From Siderastrea siderea (taxonomy: Eukaryota; Cnidaria; Anthozoa; Scleractinia; Rhizangiidae), in the NCBI GenBank assembly GCA_964030785.1, contig OZ034972.1, forward strand, positions 14,331,231 through 14,395,230: 64,000 bases of DNA, given 5' to 3'. Positions 13,200 to 24,547 of the stretch are shown piece after piece (the first letter of the stretch is position 1; each line of letters starts with the position of its first letter). Below the pieces are notes generated by a model that saw only the letters and a program-made list of their open reading frames with translations, made no database searches and was not told the origin of the DNA. A program made the translations under genes and the position numbers.

Positions 13200-13565
13200 C
13201 TTTCAAGGGAAGCCTAGATTTTTGTTCTGGGTTTCTTGGCTTTCCAGGAGTTAGCATGTCCTGCTTTTCCATGAAAGCCAGGAATTTCCACACCTGGCAC
13301 AGTCATTCCTGCCTTTCCTGGCTTTTCTGGATTCGGTTTGTATGGACAAAATCCACGCTTTCCGCGAAAGCCCAGAGCCCTCTCCTGGCTTTCCAGGCTT
13401 TTCTTGGAAGAACATTCCGGTCTTTCCAAGAAAGCCAAGAATTTCCATGCTTTCCTGGCTTTTCCACGCTTTCCGGCGTCAAAAAAACAGGGAAAAGCCA
13501 AGAAAGCCAGGGTCTCCAGGCTTTTCCGGGGTTTCCGTGCTTTTCTTGGCTTTTTTTGGCAAGGG
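13200..13565. repeat. Palindromic GGAAAGCC subterminal array, right end of copy A
   Basis: Dense alternation of GGCTTTCC and GGAAAGCC words (with one- or two-base variants such as CCAGG and CCACG between them) makes the stretch locally self-complementary. It ends at …TTGGCTTTTTTTGGCAAGGG, the element terminus. Translated frames give Lys-Pro-Gly-rich strings that come only from the repeat. Confidence 0.8.
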
Positions 13566-14940
13566 AGCTGCCTATCAGTGACTTCTGATGACAGTCAAAC
13601 TGGCAAGATCGGAGACCGAGTGAGCTTTTTGGCAGTCAGAGGATTTTTTAATTACTGTATCAATTAATTATATTTTGCACAGAACTACAAGCTGTCCAAT
13701 TTGGGAAATAACTGACTGCTTGAATGGGATTCTGTCAGCTAGCAATATAAATTAATAAATAGTAAAATACATTACCTAACCTTACCTCTACAGTCACTCC
13801 GAGTAGCAAAATAATTGTATATTATATTTTAATCATGAGCATAACCATTTAATTCAACAATTAAATGTGATATCCGAGCGCCCAATACAAAGTGCCTGCA
13901 TTCAGTGGTCAGCAGTTGTCACTTGAGTCATGTGACCTCTGTATTATCAACACAGGCGCCATTTTGAAGTGACGGTTGCGACAGTTGCGCAGCAAGCATC
14001 TGTGTATGGTTTGAGGATGAAAATGCGTCTTTCAGATTGAAACAGAATTGGATAATTGTAGCTTTAAGGTTAGTTTATGTGCCTAGAAATGTTTTGAGCC
14101 TTGCACGTGGATTTTTGGATCAAATGAACCGATGAAATCGAGGTTATGAGCAACTGCAGTGGGACCGTGGAGCAACAGCAGCTCGATTCAACAGTTCAAG
14201 TGGAAATGTGGACTTTTTAAGAGTTACAATTTACCCTCAGTAATATAAACGAATGAGAGTTTCTCAACTAAACACAATCGAAATTTTAATCGCCTCAAAA
14301 GTAACAGAAAAGAGTCAACAGCCTACAGTGTACTCCAGTGATTTCGTAACCTTTGGATCTGCAAACCGTGTTTAAGCGGGGTAATGTTATTGAAAGAGTT
14401 GTCTGTCATGAGGTATGCCGGAATCATTTTTTGCTTTTTCATTAATTTTTTTCAATATACAGTTAGGGGGTATAATTGAAAACTTGTCTAGTATTAACAT
14501 GCAATTTGAAAATTGATGCAACATTCGTTAGTGAAAATATTTTTCTCTGTCCAATGTGTCTAGTGTCTCTAGTTCTACGGTGTGAATAAGCTTACGTGCA
14601 ATTAGTGAGAATGTTTCAAAGGAATACCGTTTTAAGTAGCATTACGGAATTGTTCATTTTGTCGCTTCACCAATGAATTGTGTTGTTTATGTTAGAAGCC
14701 AATTTTCATGTTACTTCAATTCTAATGTATATTACAATTATAGCACAAAGTTATAACATATTTAAGAATCCTTCTCTTACTTAGCACTGTGTTACTGTAA
14801 ATATTGAAAAGTTAATGATTTCTTTTAGCAATTAAATTTGTATTTTATTTATTAAAAACTGAATGATAATCTGTCCGTTTCTAAACATTTATCCTTAGAC
14901 GGACTCTGGGTCACCTTCAATAAAACTCGTCCTAATACTC
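13566..14940. other. Flank of giant-element copy A; no gene recognised
   Basis: Unique-looking AT-rich DNA. A CGCCATTTTG-type patch with several CpGs near 13960-13990 might be promoter-like, but I see no convincing coding exon nearby. Confidence 0.3.
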
Positions 14941-14944
14941 TTTT

Positions 14945-15115
14945 TCCATGGAATTCCATGGAACTCCATGGAAAGCTAGTTCGCTGGAAAATACTCCATG
15001 GAATTCCATGGAAATCCATGTCCTAATACTCCATGGAATTCCATGGAAAATATTCCATCGAATTCCATGGAACTCCATGGAATTCCATGGAGGTATTTTA
15101 CACGGGACTGCATGG
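14945..15115. repeat. Palindromic CCATGGAATT minisatellite
   Basis: Runs of CCATGGAATTCCATGG separated by short variable spacers. Every unit is its own reverse complement, so many alternative hairpins are possible. It is similar in design, but not in sequence, to the GGAAAGCC arrays. Confidence 0.85.
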
Positions 15116-15377
15116 AACATGAGCGATATGAGAAGTAAAGGACTTTGAGAAAGTCCAAAACATCTTGAGAAACCATACCACCTTTGATAACTCCCCATTG
15201 GGAAAAGAAATTTTATTGTATCTTGAAATATATCTATACCTTTTATAAAAGCCCCAATATTGACAGCATCTTTTTCCCTCAAATAATATCAATTCAAGAA
15301 CAAATGGGTAATGAGAATAAACAGAATGATCACCAAAGATAAATCTTGAAGTTTAAAGTGCATACAGGTTAGAGCAT

Positions 15378-15569
15378 AGGGGTGGATCCGGGGTTTTATG
15401 AAAGGGGAATTTTAGTTGGTGGGAGTCCCTATGGGGGCCAGGGAGCATATTATGCCAGTTAAAAAGGTGGATTGCAAAATGGGGCATTCACTGCATTTCC
15501 AGTATTTTGAACTTCTCATAGTGTGGGTTTCATCCCCCCCCCCCCCCACCTCACCCCTGGATCAACCCT
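15378..15569. mobile_element. Short MITE-like remnant with AGGGGTGGATCC ends
   Basis: The left end AGGGGTGGATCCGGGG and the inverted right end AGGGTTGATCCAGGGG are imperfect inverses around a C-run. It resembles the GGCGGATCCAGG-ended MITE at 41975. I could not identify a target duplication. Confidence 0.45.
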
Positions 15570-15593
15570 GCAGCAACACAGTAAATATCCCCA

Positions 15594-17417
15594 TTACCAC
15601 CATTTTCACTACTACGCGACTTTTCTTTTCAAAACACCTCTGAACACCTTGCAATACGCTTCCGTCAATCATACCTTATATGGGAAGTGTGTGATGTTAC
15701 CGCAATTGAATTGAGCGAAGGAATAAGGATGGCGCCAAATTATCCCGTAAATTTGCGCTGGCGAGTGTTATATTGACTAGTAAGAAGCTTTAGAGTCGTT
15801 GATGTTGCAAGAATACTTCACGTTTGGCAGATATTTGGAAAGAAATTTCGACATTTCTTCAGAATTACTGAAATACCCGCTCGGTGGATTATCCTATGCG
15901 GCCGATGGTAAGCGTGCGTTTAATCTCGTGAATAAGTTAAACCGAAGTGTGAACTAATAAGTCTAGCTTTTCTGACCTGAAAATAGCAAACGACATGTTA
16001 TTCACCACGAGCATAAATCTGGCAGTATCCCCAAGTGTACGAGGACGAAATTCATGAGTGGATAGAGTATCAACGGGAAAACGAATCATGATCGGCGTGC
16101 GATCAACCGATTCGTGAAGAAAATGGGTTTGACAAGAAGAAAGGTACGTATGACTTGTTGCATTTTTTTGGAAGGAACACTGCTAATTCTAATCACCGGC
16201 CTATCACCTCCGGAATGAATTGAAAAAACAAAATAATGTATAAGCTTATAATGCGCTTGTAACGTTTGTTGTTCTACGTTTCGAGAATGTAAACATATAA
16301 CGTTGTGACATGATAGGGAAATTGTTATTTCTACAAGCGGGAACGGGGAATCGAGGAAATATTTAAGCTTACTTTCAAGTTTACTTCTTCGTTTTAACTC
16401 TTTAACTCAAGACAATTGCCAAGAACGTGATGAGGGAAACAGGACGATGTATTGTCGTAGGATCGCTAATTTTCACCGAGAACAGTCGCTATTTATAGAT
16501 GAGTCTGAGAAGTTCTGATTCATCTATGAATAGCAACTGTTCTGGGTGAAATTTAGCGATGACCTACGACGATACATCGCCCTGTTTCGCTTATCACGTT
16601 CTTTGGTAATCACAGTGAACTATAACAAAGAAGTAAACATGAAACTGTGCTTAAATGTTTTCCTTGATATTTCCCCGTTCCCGCTTTTATAAAGAACGAT
16701 TTTTCAAATTTTTCTTGCTATCATGTCACAGCGTTAACATTCACGTACAACAATAAACGTTATAAAGCGCTTATGCTTTGTTTTTCATTCCATTCCTCGG
16801 GTGATAGGTGACTAGAATTAGCAGTGTTTCTTGCAAAAACAATCCGACAAGTCATACGTACGTTTCTTCAGCTTTCTTCTTGTCAAACCCATTTTCTTCA
16901 CGAATCGGTTGATCGCACGCCGATCATGATTCGTTTTCCCGTTGCATACTCTATCCACTCCTGAATTTCGTCCTTGTACACCTCGAGATTTTGCCAGATT
17001 ATACTCCTGGTGAATAACATGTTGTGTGCTATTTTCAGGTCAGAAAAGCTAGAATTTTTACTTCACACTCCAGTTTAGCTTATTCACGAGATTAAACGCA
17101 AGCTTACCATCCGCCGCATAGGACAATCCACCGAGCGGGTATTTCAGTGAAGAAATGTCGAAATTTCTTTCCAAATATCTGCCAAACGTGAAGTATTCTT
17201 GCAACATCAACGACTCTAAAGCCTCTTACTAGTCAATATAACACTCGCCAGCGCAAATTTACGGGATAATTTGGCGCCATCTTTATTCCTTCGAGCTCAA
17301 TTCAATTGCGGTAACATCACACACTTCCCATATAAGGTATGTTTGACGGAAGCGTATTGCAAAGTGCTCAGAAGTGTTTTGAAAAGAAAAGTCGCGTAGT
17401 AGTGAAAATGGTGGTAA
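15594..17417. repeat. 1.8-kb imperfect palindrome, arms of about 910 bp
   Basis: The left arm 15594-16504 is the inverse of 16506-17417, with the axis near 16505. Landmarks pair as expected, for example GGCGCC at 15731 with 17273. The arms are diverged by scattered substitutions and small indels. The minus strand of the right arm holds an open stretch near 16890-17020 (…WQNLEVYKDEIQEWIEYA…) that is damaged in the left arm, suggesting an exon trapped in a fold-back element. I found no target duplication. Confidence 0.85.
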
Positions 17418-17801
17418 ATCAGATTTGATACACTTATTAAAAAACGTTTTCATCTCAAATGTTAACCACTCTCTGGCTTTCTTATCAGTTTCACTCATTC
17501 AATCCTAAAAGACAGCTGAGACTTTTACAGTTCCTGAAGTCAAAATTGGAAATAATTCCTAACTTTCATGTTGTGAACTACTGAAGAACAAACAGTCTCA
17601 CAAAAAGTAGTACTGGTATTTCTCCAGAGACAAAAAGACTGAGAACATTAATCTGAAAATGACCCAATGCTCAATGCTAGGGGGCAGAAGGGTCATGTCA
17701 AAGAGTACAAACAAGAAAATTCAACTACCCTAAAAAGACTAACAAAGCAATAAACTTTTCTTCCCTATAAAAAGGGACATTGATTAATTACTTGAAGTAA
17801 C
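17418..17801. other. Spacer downstream of the SWIM/YqaJ gene
   Basis: No coding or structural signal seen. It probably includes the 3' UTR of the minus-strand gene. Confidence 0.3.
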
Positions 17802-18742
17802 TTATTGTTTTGCCAAAAATGGCAAAGCATGATCAAAGTAAAATTTTGTCAACTTTGGAAAGAGGTTTTCTTCCCAATACCTTTGATTAAAGTAAATCCG
17901 CTCAACATTCAAGTTATGTGAACCTGAGAGGTGGACAACAAAGTCACACCATGGAAACCCAGTCACAGCAAGCTGCCCTTGTACCTGAGCATAATACCCA
18001 CTCTTGTCATCTTCTTTTAGCTTTGGTTTGCCATCAACCATATGAAGGAAGAAGTTTGGATACTGACAGGCTTCCTCCATTGTGGAATTCCTCCACGTGT
18101 AAGGATTTTTCAGTTCGAGCAAGCCAAATGGGTCCTTCTCAGTGGGATCGTACACTTTCCCATCAGGGGAGGCCCCAAGGTATGGAAAAGAGGGTTTACC
18201 ACTAAGCCAGCATCATATACAATGAACTGCTTGCACTTCTTCTGCATTTTTCTACTGTAAAGAGACCTGGCAATCAGTTCCTGCTCCCGCCCATGACGAA
18301 TAGAAGATACCTTTGACAAAGCCTTAGGTACAAATATGTCCCTTAGAAAAGGTTCAGTGGGTGGTCTTTTCCTTTTAACAACTTTGCCAAAATTTGATGC
18401 AGTTAGCCTCATGCTTCTCTGCACCATCCACTCTGGCTCCAATGACTGTCGCACGGTTAACTTTTGAATTTGCCGTGATGCCAGCAAATCAATAGTAATC
18501 TTGTTTAGGACATCACTCTGTGGTTGATCAAGATTAACTGGGAGAGTAAAAGAGTTGTTTGAATTGTCTAATGGTATATCTGGAAAGGGCAAAATTTTGG
18601 CATCTTGCCTTTGGACCATCTTCTCAGCAGGTCTATCAACACTAAATAACGTCTGGCTTTTTTTCTTGTCAAACAGCTGATATCCAAGGTATGATCCTAG
18701 TGGTACATTGCCTATCACAGTGTTGATAGCCAAGGAAGTCTC
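17802..18742 (-). CDS. SWIM/YqaJ gene, exon 3 (YqaJ exonuclease domain, one frameshift)
   Basis: The first part reads ETSLAINTVIGNVPLGSYLG… to …VVNPLFHTLG. The frame then shifts by one base in a GGGG run near 18174, and SPDGKVYDPTEKD… continues to the stop at 17802. The catalytic pattern D (SPDG), E-x-K (LELK) and Q (QGQL) is complete once both frames are read together. The acceptor TATTTAG precedes the exon. Confidence 0.75.
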
Positions 18743-19260
18743 CTAAATACATAACAAATAAGAGAAGGGGGGTGGTTTGCTTTCTTTGGCAAGCTTACTG
18801 CATAGATCCAGGACTCTCCCTGGTTCCCACCCAAGTTTTTTTAACTTTTTTGGACCTTGCATCATATAATTTGCAACTGATTGGAGGTCGTTTTCTTTTA
18901 CCTACTTGATCGGTGAAGGCCTGTGCAAAGGTGCATTTCATCACAGGTTCGGGCTCTATTTGATCACCTCGTGGGACACTCCAAGTTTGAGGTAAACCTG
19001 TACATGTCTTATGTGCAGGGATTTCTTTTAAATTTAGGAGACTCCAGTGACTTAACAGGAACAACAGAGCAAACATGTATGATGACAATGCCCACCAGCT
19101 CTGCCAAAACAAAACATATATACATGTAAACTTAATATTTAAGGATGTTATTAAGCGATTTTACAATGTCCTGCCACTTTTTAACATGTCTGAATACTTT
19201 GAAGAACGAAGCATATGGGAATAAAAGGATCTATTGTTATTTGATGACACGCAAATATTA

Positions 19261-19462
19261 TGCATGGTTCAATTTTACCTGTTACCCCCCCCCCCCCCTG
19301 GGCAACCCCGGGGACAAGTCCTGCCCTTCGGTCCCGGGGGAGTGGAATTGTCTCTTTCTGCGTGCCCGGGGGTGGGGAATAGACCACCAAGTGAGAGCAA
19401 AATTGCAAATCCCCTGGGGTATGTCCGGGGGAGCATGGTAGCAGGTAGAATTGAACCATGCA
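19261..19462. mobile_element. 202-bp MITE, TGCATGGTTCAATT termini, TTA target duplication
   Basis: Inverted ends TGCATGGTTCAATTTTACC and TGCATGGTTCAATTCTACC are flanked by TTA at 19258-19260 and 19463-19465. The interior starts with a C-run, then CTGGGCAACCCCGGGG. This order matches the ends of the large element at 33687-61501 (C-run, CTGGCAACCCCCGGGC), so this is probably a miniature relative. It lies in intron 1 of the SWIM/YqaJ gene. Confidence 0.8.
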
Positions 19463-19662
19463 TTAAGCTGCCTCATTTAAGTTCAAGACAATTTATTGCA
19501 ACAATTTGTTCATTTATACAGCGCTTCATACGCACTTAACTACGTACAATCATGGCTATAAATATAGAAGTGTACTTTATGCAACAGAACTTGTGAATAT
19601 AAGCTTAAGCCAAATTAACTAATTACATTGTAGAGATCATAGCAGAATTTAACAATTTTCCC

Positions 19663-22600
19663 CAGGCGGTGTGCGTCACGGCCCACAAAGGGTCATGGGT
19701 AAAAATATAACTGATGTCCATTTCACTCTAGACACGATGGAGTAAACATCTCACGAGAGACCTTACAATGGCGGTAAAAATGAGAATTAAGACTCTGTTT
19801 CCCGTTTTGAAAAGAATAACTGAGGACATGAATGTAGATTGTTTTGACTGGTTAATTTTTTGGTTACATGGACGAGGTGAATACGTTTTTTCGCGATTCG
19901 GAGTCGATCGAATGTGCAAACGTGCAGACTACTCTGTAAATAAGAGCTGAAACGTTCGTTTCTCGGAAAGTTTTTCGTATTTGTTTGGTACTTTGACTAG
20001 ATCAGCGGTAAAAGAGATCCACAACACTTTGTTTGCTGGTATCGTTCACGGACTTACGCTACCGGGAAAGATTAGAGAGCGCGGACAACGAGCAAGGTGA
20101 GAAAGCCGGCTGACGTACGCTTATAATTACCATTTTTTACAAACATGGAAATCAGATCTTTCTTCAGGCAAAGAAAGCAGCACACGGAAATAGCCTAACA
20201 ACTTACTGAAAATGTATTAGACAAAATATTACTTGTGGTAGTCGTCCTGGAAATTCAACTCTTTCCTGATAACAGCCATTCAAAGGGATTCCCCAAGTTT
20301 GTTGATGTAAGCTCACGGCCACACAAAAATAAAAACTTGGTTGTCTTAATAAGATCATTTATGCTCTTGTCCTTGATTTTACAAAAGGTTTGTACTTCAT
20401 CAAGCATGTTTTATTTTCTCTTAAATCAAACACTGCACATTAGTTTTCTCAACCTTACTAAGTGATGCTGATCCCAAGGCAGAGCCATACTTCCATAAAT
20501 GTAATTATACTCCTCTACTAACCTACATTCCTACAGTCACTGATTATAAAAAAAAAATTGGATACCGATGTTGTTCATTGACCTTCTTGTCTGCTTAAGA
20601 GAGGTGTTTCCTTTTACCGAAAATATGTGAAAATAATTTTGTCCACAGGTTTCACTGTAAAAAATTGTATTCAAGCAAATAGTAGAAAAACTTTTTCTGT
20701 GTTTGCATAGCCTGATATAAACACAAGAATGGTTGGGAGAATTCAAGACAGTTATGCAAACCCTTGAGGGTTTGCAGGGAGTGCCCAGCCGGGGTTGCAT
20801 ATAGACTTTTGAGAACCCCCCCCCCCCCCCCCACTTGAGTGTTTGCTGTATATCAGGCCATCCAAACACAGGAAAAGTTTTTCCTTGCTTTATTCAACTG
20901 TGTTCACACACTCGCATGCAAACACACATCTCAGCCACTCAGAGTGCATGTAGTATCTTAGTTATTTTATAAAATAAAATGTATTTCTCTGTCTTTTCTG
21001 TACCAAGTCAGTTGAAAAGTATGGAACATTTGAGTGGATTGCTCCTTCACGTCTGGATAGTAAATAATTTTTAACAATGTTATCTGATCTGGTAATTGAA
21101 ACATCACATATTTGACAGTGTTTACTATCAGAGCTCAGGGATAATTTTTGCCTCTAGGAATACCTTGCCTGCAAAGCCAGTGCTCTTGCTGAAGTTTGAT
21201 GAGAAGAAATTTATAGCAAAGCCAGGAGCTTTTGCTTTGCCACGAATTTTTCTTTACCACACTCCAGTAATACCAGAAAAGACACACACAAGCTAGGGAA
21301 TGCTGACGGTTCCAGAAATACAGGCAAAGGATTGTTGAGAAAGCCCTTCATATGTGACAGCTTCAATTGTGACTTTCAGATCTCTTCAAATTTCCTTTTA
21401 GTCCCTGAGGACACTTTGTGATGGGTATAATGATAATTGCTTCTAAAATATCTCACTGGCCTGTGTTTCTGGACATATCTGAAAGGTAGATAGCCACCCC
21501 AGACCTGTATAGATTATGAACATTTTAAAGATAAAGCAGTATGGGCAAAGCTCCAACCAGAACCTGATAATGACCAGGGGTAAATTCAATAAAACTTTTA
21601 CAAGTGCAGCTATTGTTTTACAGTTTGAAAAACAATACACTTGTAAATAATAGTTGTAAAAGTTTTATTGAATTGGCCCCTGAATGCAGCTGTTCTTCTA
21701 AACTTTGGTGTTTGTTATACTGCCAACAGGAGTCAGTAAGTTACTTTACTGTTGTCTTGTTTGTCAGTTAGAGGGTGTAGTTCATTTACTGTGCTAAAGC
21801 ACAGTGCTAAAGTTTACTTGCAATGCAAACAACTTTATTCCAACTGTTTCACTTTGTAGTTTGGGATACAAGGCTTCCAAGAATATCAAGTAAATATTTA
21901 TTTCATCTTCTCTGTGAGAAAAGACTGGTGCACATAGTGTATCGCAGTAGCAGCACTATGGCAAAAGAAAAAAAAAAAAACCTTCAAACTCCTAAATCAA
22001 AGACCAGAGTAGTAGAAGACAACCAAACGAGACATGCACACAGGATACCTATTGCTTTTTGCACTGATTACTATTTTCACTGGGCACTTTTATATGTGAA
22101 CACACCTTTTTTTCAAGTACTCATGCATGAATTTGGGTGCCTTACTACACTGTGAGATGAAGATCTGTGCTTGGGTTCTAAAGTGATCCCCAATTCCATG
22201 TGTTTGTCTTCCTTTAATTCCAAGGTTAAAACTTAGCAAACACCTTCTGTCAGTCTGCTTATATACCACTAACTCCTGCCTATGCTGACATTTTTAAATG
22301 GCCACTGATGGAGCAAAAGAGAACTCCGTTTTCAAAATGTGTACACAATACTACATATTTTTGGATACCCAGTAACACAGCACAGACACCAAGTGTGAAC
22401 ATATCCATTATCTTAAGCTGATAAGCTATTGGAAATCAAAATTAGCCTCGAAATTCTTAAGCACTGAAATAAAGTTCATACATAATCTATTCCACTGGTG
22501 GCAGAGACGTGCACAGTTGTTGTAGAGCTGACTGTCAGAATATAATAAGATTACACACAAAACAGTGACAAAACAGTACCAACTATTGCTTGTACAAGTT

Positions 22601-23400
22601 GTTTTGCTCACCATTTTATTATCAGAATATACAAATAAAATCACTGTTTATGTCTTGTGACAAAAAAAAATGAAACGGCTTCACTGACGACTTAAAAAAA
22701 ACTTGTATTATAATGATAAGCCCACTTTGTACAGCACCCGTGTAACCTGCTTGGACCTCATAAATACAAACAAGGGAGATAAAATGCTGAAATACCCGAG
22801 GCATTATAGAAATTGACCTTTTCCCCTCTTCTGGTTCAAATTTGAGCAGAACCTTTCGAAGTTTGATGTTATTCCCTTCGTGTCGGCTTTCATCTCGGTC
22901 TACTTTCTCAGCCGGTTTCCCGGGAGATCTGCTACTTGGTTTACATGATTTCTTCATTCTACGATACTTTCAACGGCTTGTAACGGAGAAACTATAAGGG
23001 GTAGACCCGGGTAGACCCCGAAATTTCAAAAGAAGAAAAGTTATACTACCTAACTGGCCAAGATAATGGGCAAATACCGTTAACAGTAAGCAGCTTCGAG
23101 TCCAAGAAGAACTGTGACATTAACAGTGAAATCAACATGGCGGCTTTCAACTAGCTGCCCACTTTGAACTTCTCATTAACGCGACTAAAACATTTACTTT
23201 CAACGATAACCTGACCAGAACTAAGATATGGTATTCCAAAAACTTTAGGATGAGGTATAATTCCGAGAACAAAATCACAAGCGTCGAAAACAACGAAAAT
23301 TTCACCTCATACACTTCTCGAAGCGGCTCTTTCCGAGCGCAAAAATGCCTACACAAATGACGCGTTCTGATTGGTCAAATCTCGTGACGCACACCGCCTG
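19663..23400. mobile_element. 3.7-kb Mutator-like element in intron 1 (9-bp target duplication)
   Basis: The termini are perfect 18-bp inverted repeats, CAGGCGGTGTGCGTCACG, flanked by AATTTTCCC at 19654-19662 and 23401-23409. A 9-bp duplication is characteristic of Mutator-like elements. No transposase is visible. Near its right end, the minus strand at 22957-22810 has an exon-like open stretch (MKKSCKPSSRSPGKPAEK…), and the plus strand near 19768 has another (MAVKMRIKTLF…). These could be captured gene fragments, as in Pack-MULEs, but I recognise neither. The right terminus sits about a dozen bases inside the intron from the 5' splice site of the SWIM/YqaJ gene. Confidence 0.75.
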
Positions 23401-23412
23401 AATTTTCCCTAC

Positions 23413-23783
23413 CCGGCTTTACAGGAACAAGAAGTTGCTACAACTTTTGCATCTTCCTTACCATCATCATCAGGTTTACATTTGAGAATCAGTTTGTGAG
23501 GGTCTTCATTTTTCCTCTGACTTCTAAAACACAACGCTTTTATCGTCGCACGCTGAATCACTTGGTGGCTACTGGATTGCTTATCGTGACCTACGTAAAC
23601 ATCATGGATGTAACTTTCGGTAAACAACTTGTATCCTTTCGACCCAATGTCCTTTTTCCCACATCTCTCCAGATGTGTTTGTATTTGTTGAGTAGTAAAC
23701 TTTTGCAAGAGTCGAAGATTTTTGGTCCAAATAATAGCGTTATTCTCTCCACGCTGTAGTACGTCCGAAGGGCCGTCCGCCAT
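23413..23783 (-). CDS. SWIM/YqaJ gene, exon 1
   Basis: Encodes about 123 residues from the first ATG, including KGYKLFTESYIHDVYV and CFRSQRKNEDPHKL, blocks that precede SWIM fingers in this family. The donor after …AAAGCCGG is GTAGGG. The GGGAAAATT that starts three bases into the intron is one arm of the 9-bp target duplication of the inserted element. An E-box-like CACGTG lies near 23812, upstream of the start. Confidence 0.7.
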
Positions 23784-24109
23784 TTTTTTCAGTTTGTTTA
23801 CCCAATAGAGACCACGTGACCACAGCGCGAATAAGGTCTATTATATATTTTTTTAAATAAAATTCATCGCAACGGAAAATGCATTTTCCAAATATTTGGT
23901 TTGACGGCTACACGAAATCTTCATATGCCCTTATTCTCAAGAACTTGTTAATGCAGAAGAAAAGCTGTGTCAACATTGAACACTGGAGGAAGTCACCCGC
24001 TAGTCAGTAAAGAAAGCTCATAATGGTTGTCATTTTTCTAGCTTTAATTTCTAGGCAATAAACGCCACTTTTCTGTTATCGTACAAACAAAATAAAGTTG
24101 TAACATATC
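23784..24109. other. Upstream region of the SWIM/YqaJ gene
   Basis: Contains CACGTG near 23812 followed by AT-rich sequence; presumably the promoter side of the minus-strand gene. No other feature seen. Confidence 0.3.
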
Positions 24110-24111
24110 TA

Positions 24112-24374
24112 CAATGAGCGACAAAAGTAGTTGAGACATTTTCTAAAATGTAATGGCAGTGTACTCAGTTTCACTTTTTGCTGTTTGGAAAAGATTTTCA
24201 AACACAGATCCCCCCTCCCCCTATCCAATGTTGTACCGGGATAAACGCTGGTTCCCACCTAGCAAATTCAACATTGTTTGGGGGGGATGGGGGTATATTC
24301 TAGTGGGTAAGGGGGATTTTAAAGCTAGGTATGCCATAAAAAGGGGAATGTCTCAACACTTTTGACGCTCATTG
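24112..24374 (+). repeat. Left 263-bp terminal block
   Basis: Matches 26188-26450 throughout by eye. It contains G-rich and C-rich tracts and ends in inverted repeats AATGTCTCAAC / GTTGAGACATT. Confidence 0.85.
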
Positions 24375-24547
24375 TCCGAATGTGAAAACTTGGTATATTG
24401 GGAAAACAAAACGTTGCGTTACTCTGATTTGAACATAAAATACGCAAATTTGCTAAATAATGACATTTATACTGATTTGCATGACTTCTCACTAATTAGT
24501 GCGAAAATAAAGTGATTTTTTCATTTGCACAGTGACGTCACAAAAGT

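Larger units (their letters stand above)
1..13565 (+). mobile_element. Giant repeat-terminated element, copy A (right part; left end outside window)
   Basis: The whole block is repeated in the same orientation from about 36411 to 55571, apart from copy-specific insertions. Both copies end at exactly the same bases (…GGCAAGGG), after which the flanks are unrelated: AGCTGCC here and AACCGAG in the other copy. A shared end followed by unrelated flanks is what independent transposition gives. The left end must lie about 1.3 kb before the window. Inside are a MITE, a ~0.9-kb tandem array, a 1.83-kb insertion absent from copy B, a 1.2-kb element and a palindromic repeat array at the right end. I see no transposase, so it is probably non-autonomous. 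A segmental duplication with a coincident breakpoint is less likely. Confidence 0.8.
17802..23783 (-). pseudogene. SWIM zinc finger / YqaJ-type exonuclease gene, three exons, frameshifted
   Basis: The exons on the minus strand are 23783-23413, 19100-18799 and 18742-17802. Exon 1 starts MADGPSDVLQ and ends in CSCKAG; spliced to exon 2 it gives CSCKAGAGGHCHH, a C-x-C…C-x-H SWIM zinc finger. Exon 3 has YqaJ/lambda-exonuclease landmarks: RLTASNFGKV, IRHGREQELIA, an SPDGK motif, LLELKNP (E-x-K) and YYAQVQGQL. YqaJ proteins are 5'-3' DNA exonucleases of recombination systems, and SWIM-YqaJ fusions are known to me as multicopy genes in cnidarians. Three one-base frameshifts are inferred: near 19065, in an A7 run near 18838 and in a G4 run near 18174. 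Intron 2 is 56 bp. Intron 1 is 4.3 kb because of a Mutator-like insertion. The gene may itself be transposon cargo. Confidence 0.75.

Noticed and set aside
18042..19129. Plus-strand frames over the SWIM/YqaJ exons
   Set aside because: Antisense shadows; the minus strand carries the recognisable motifs and splice sites.
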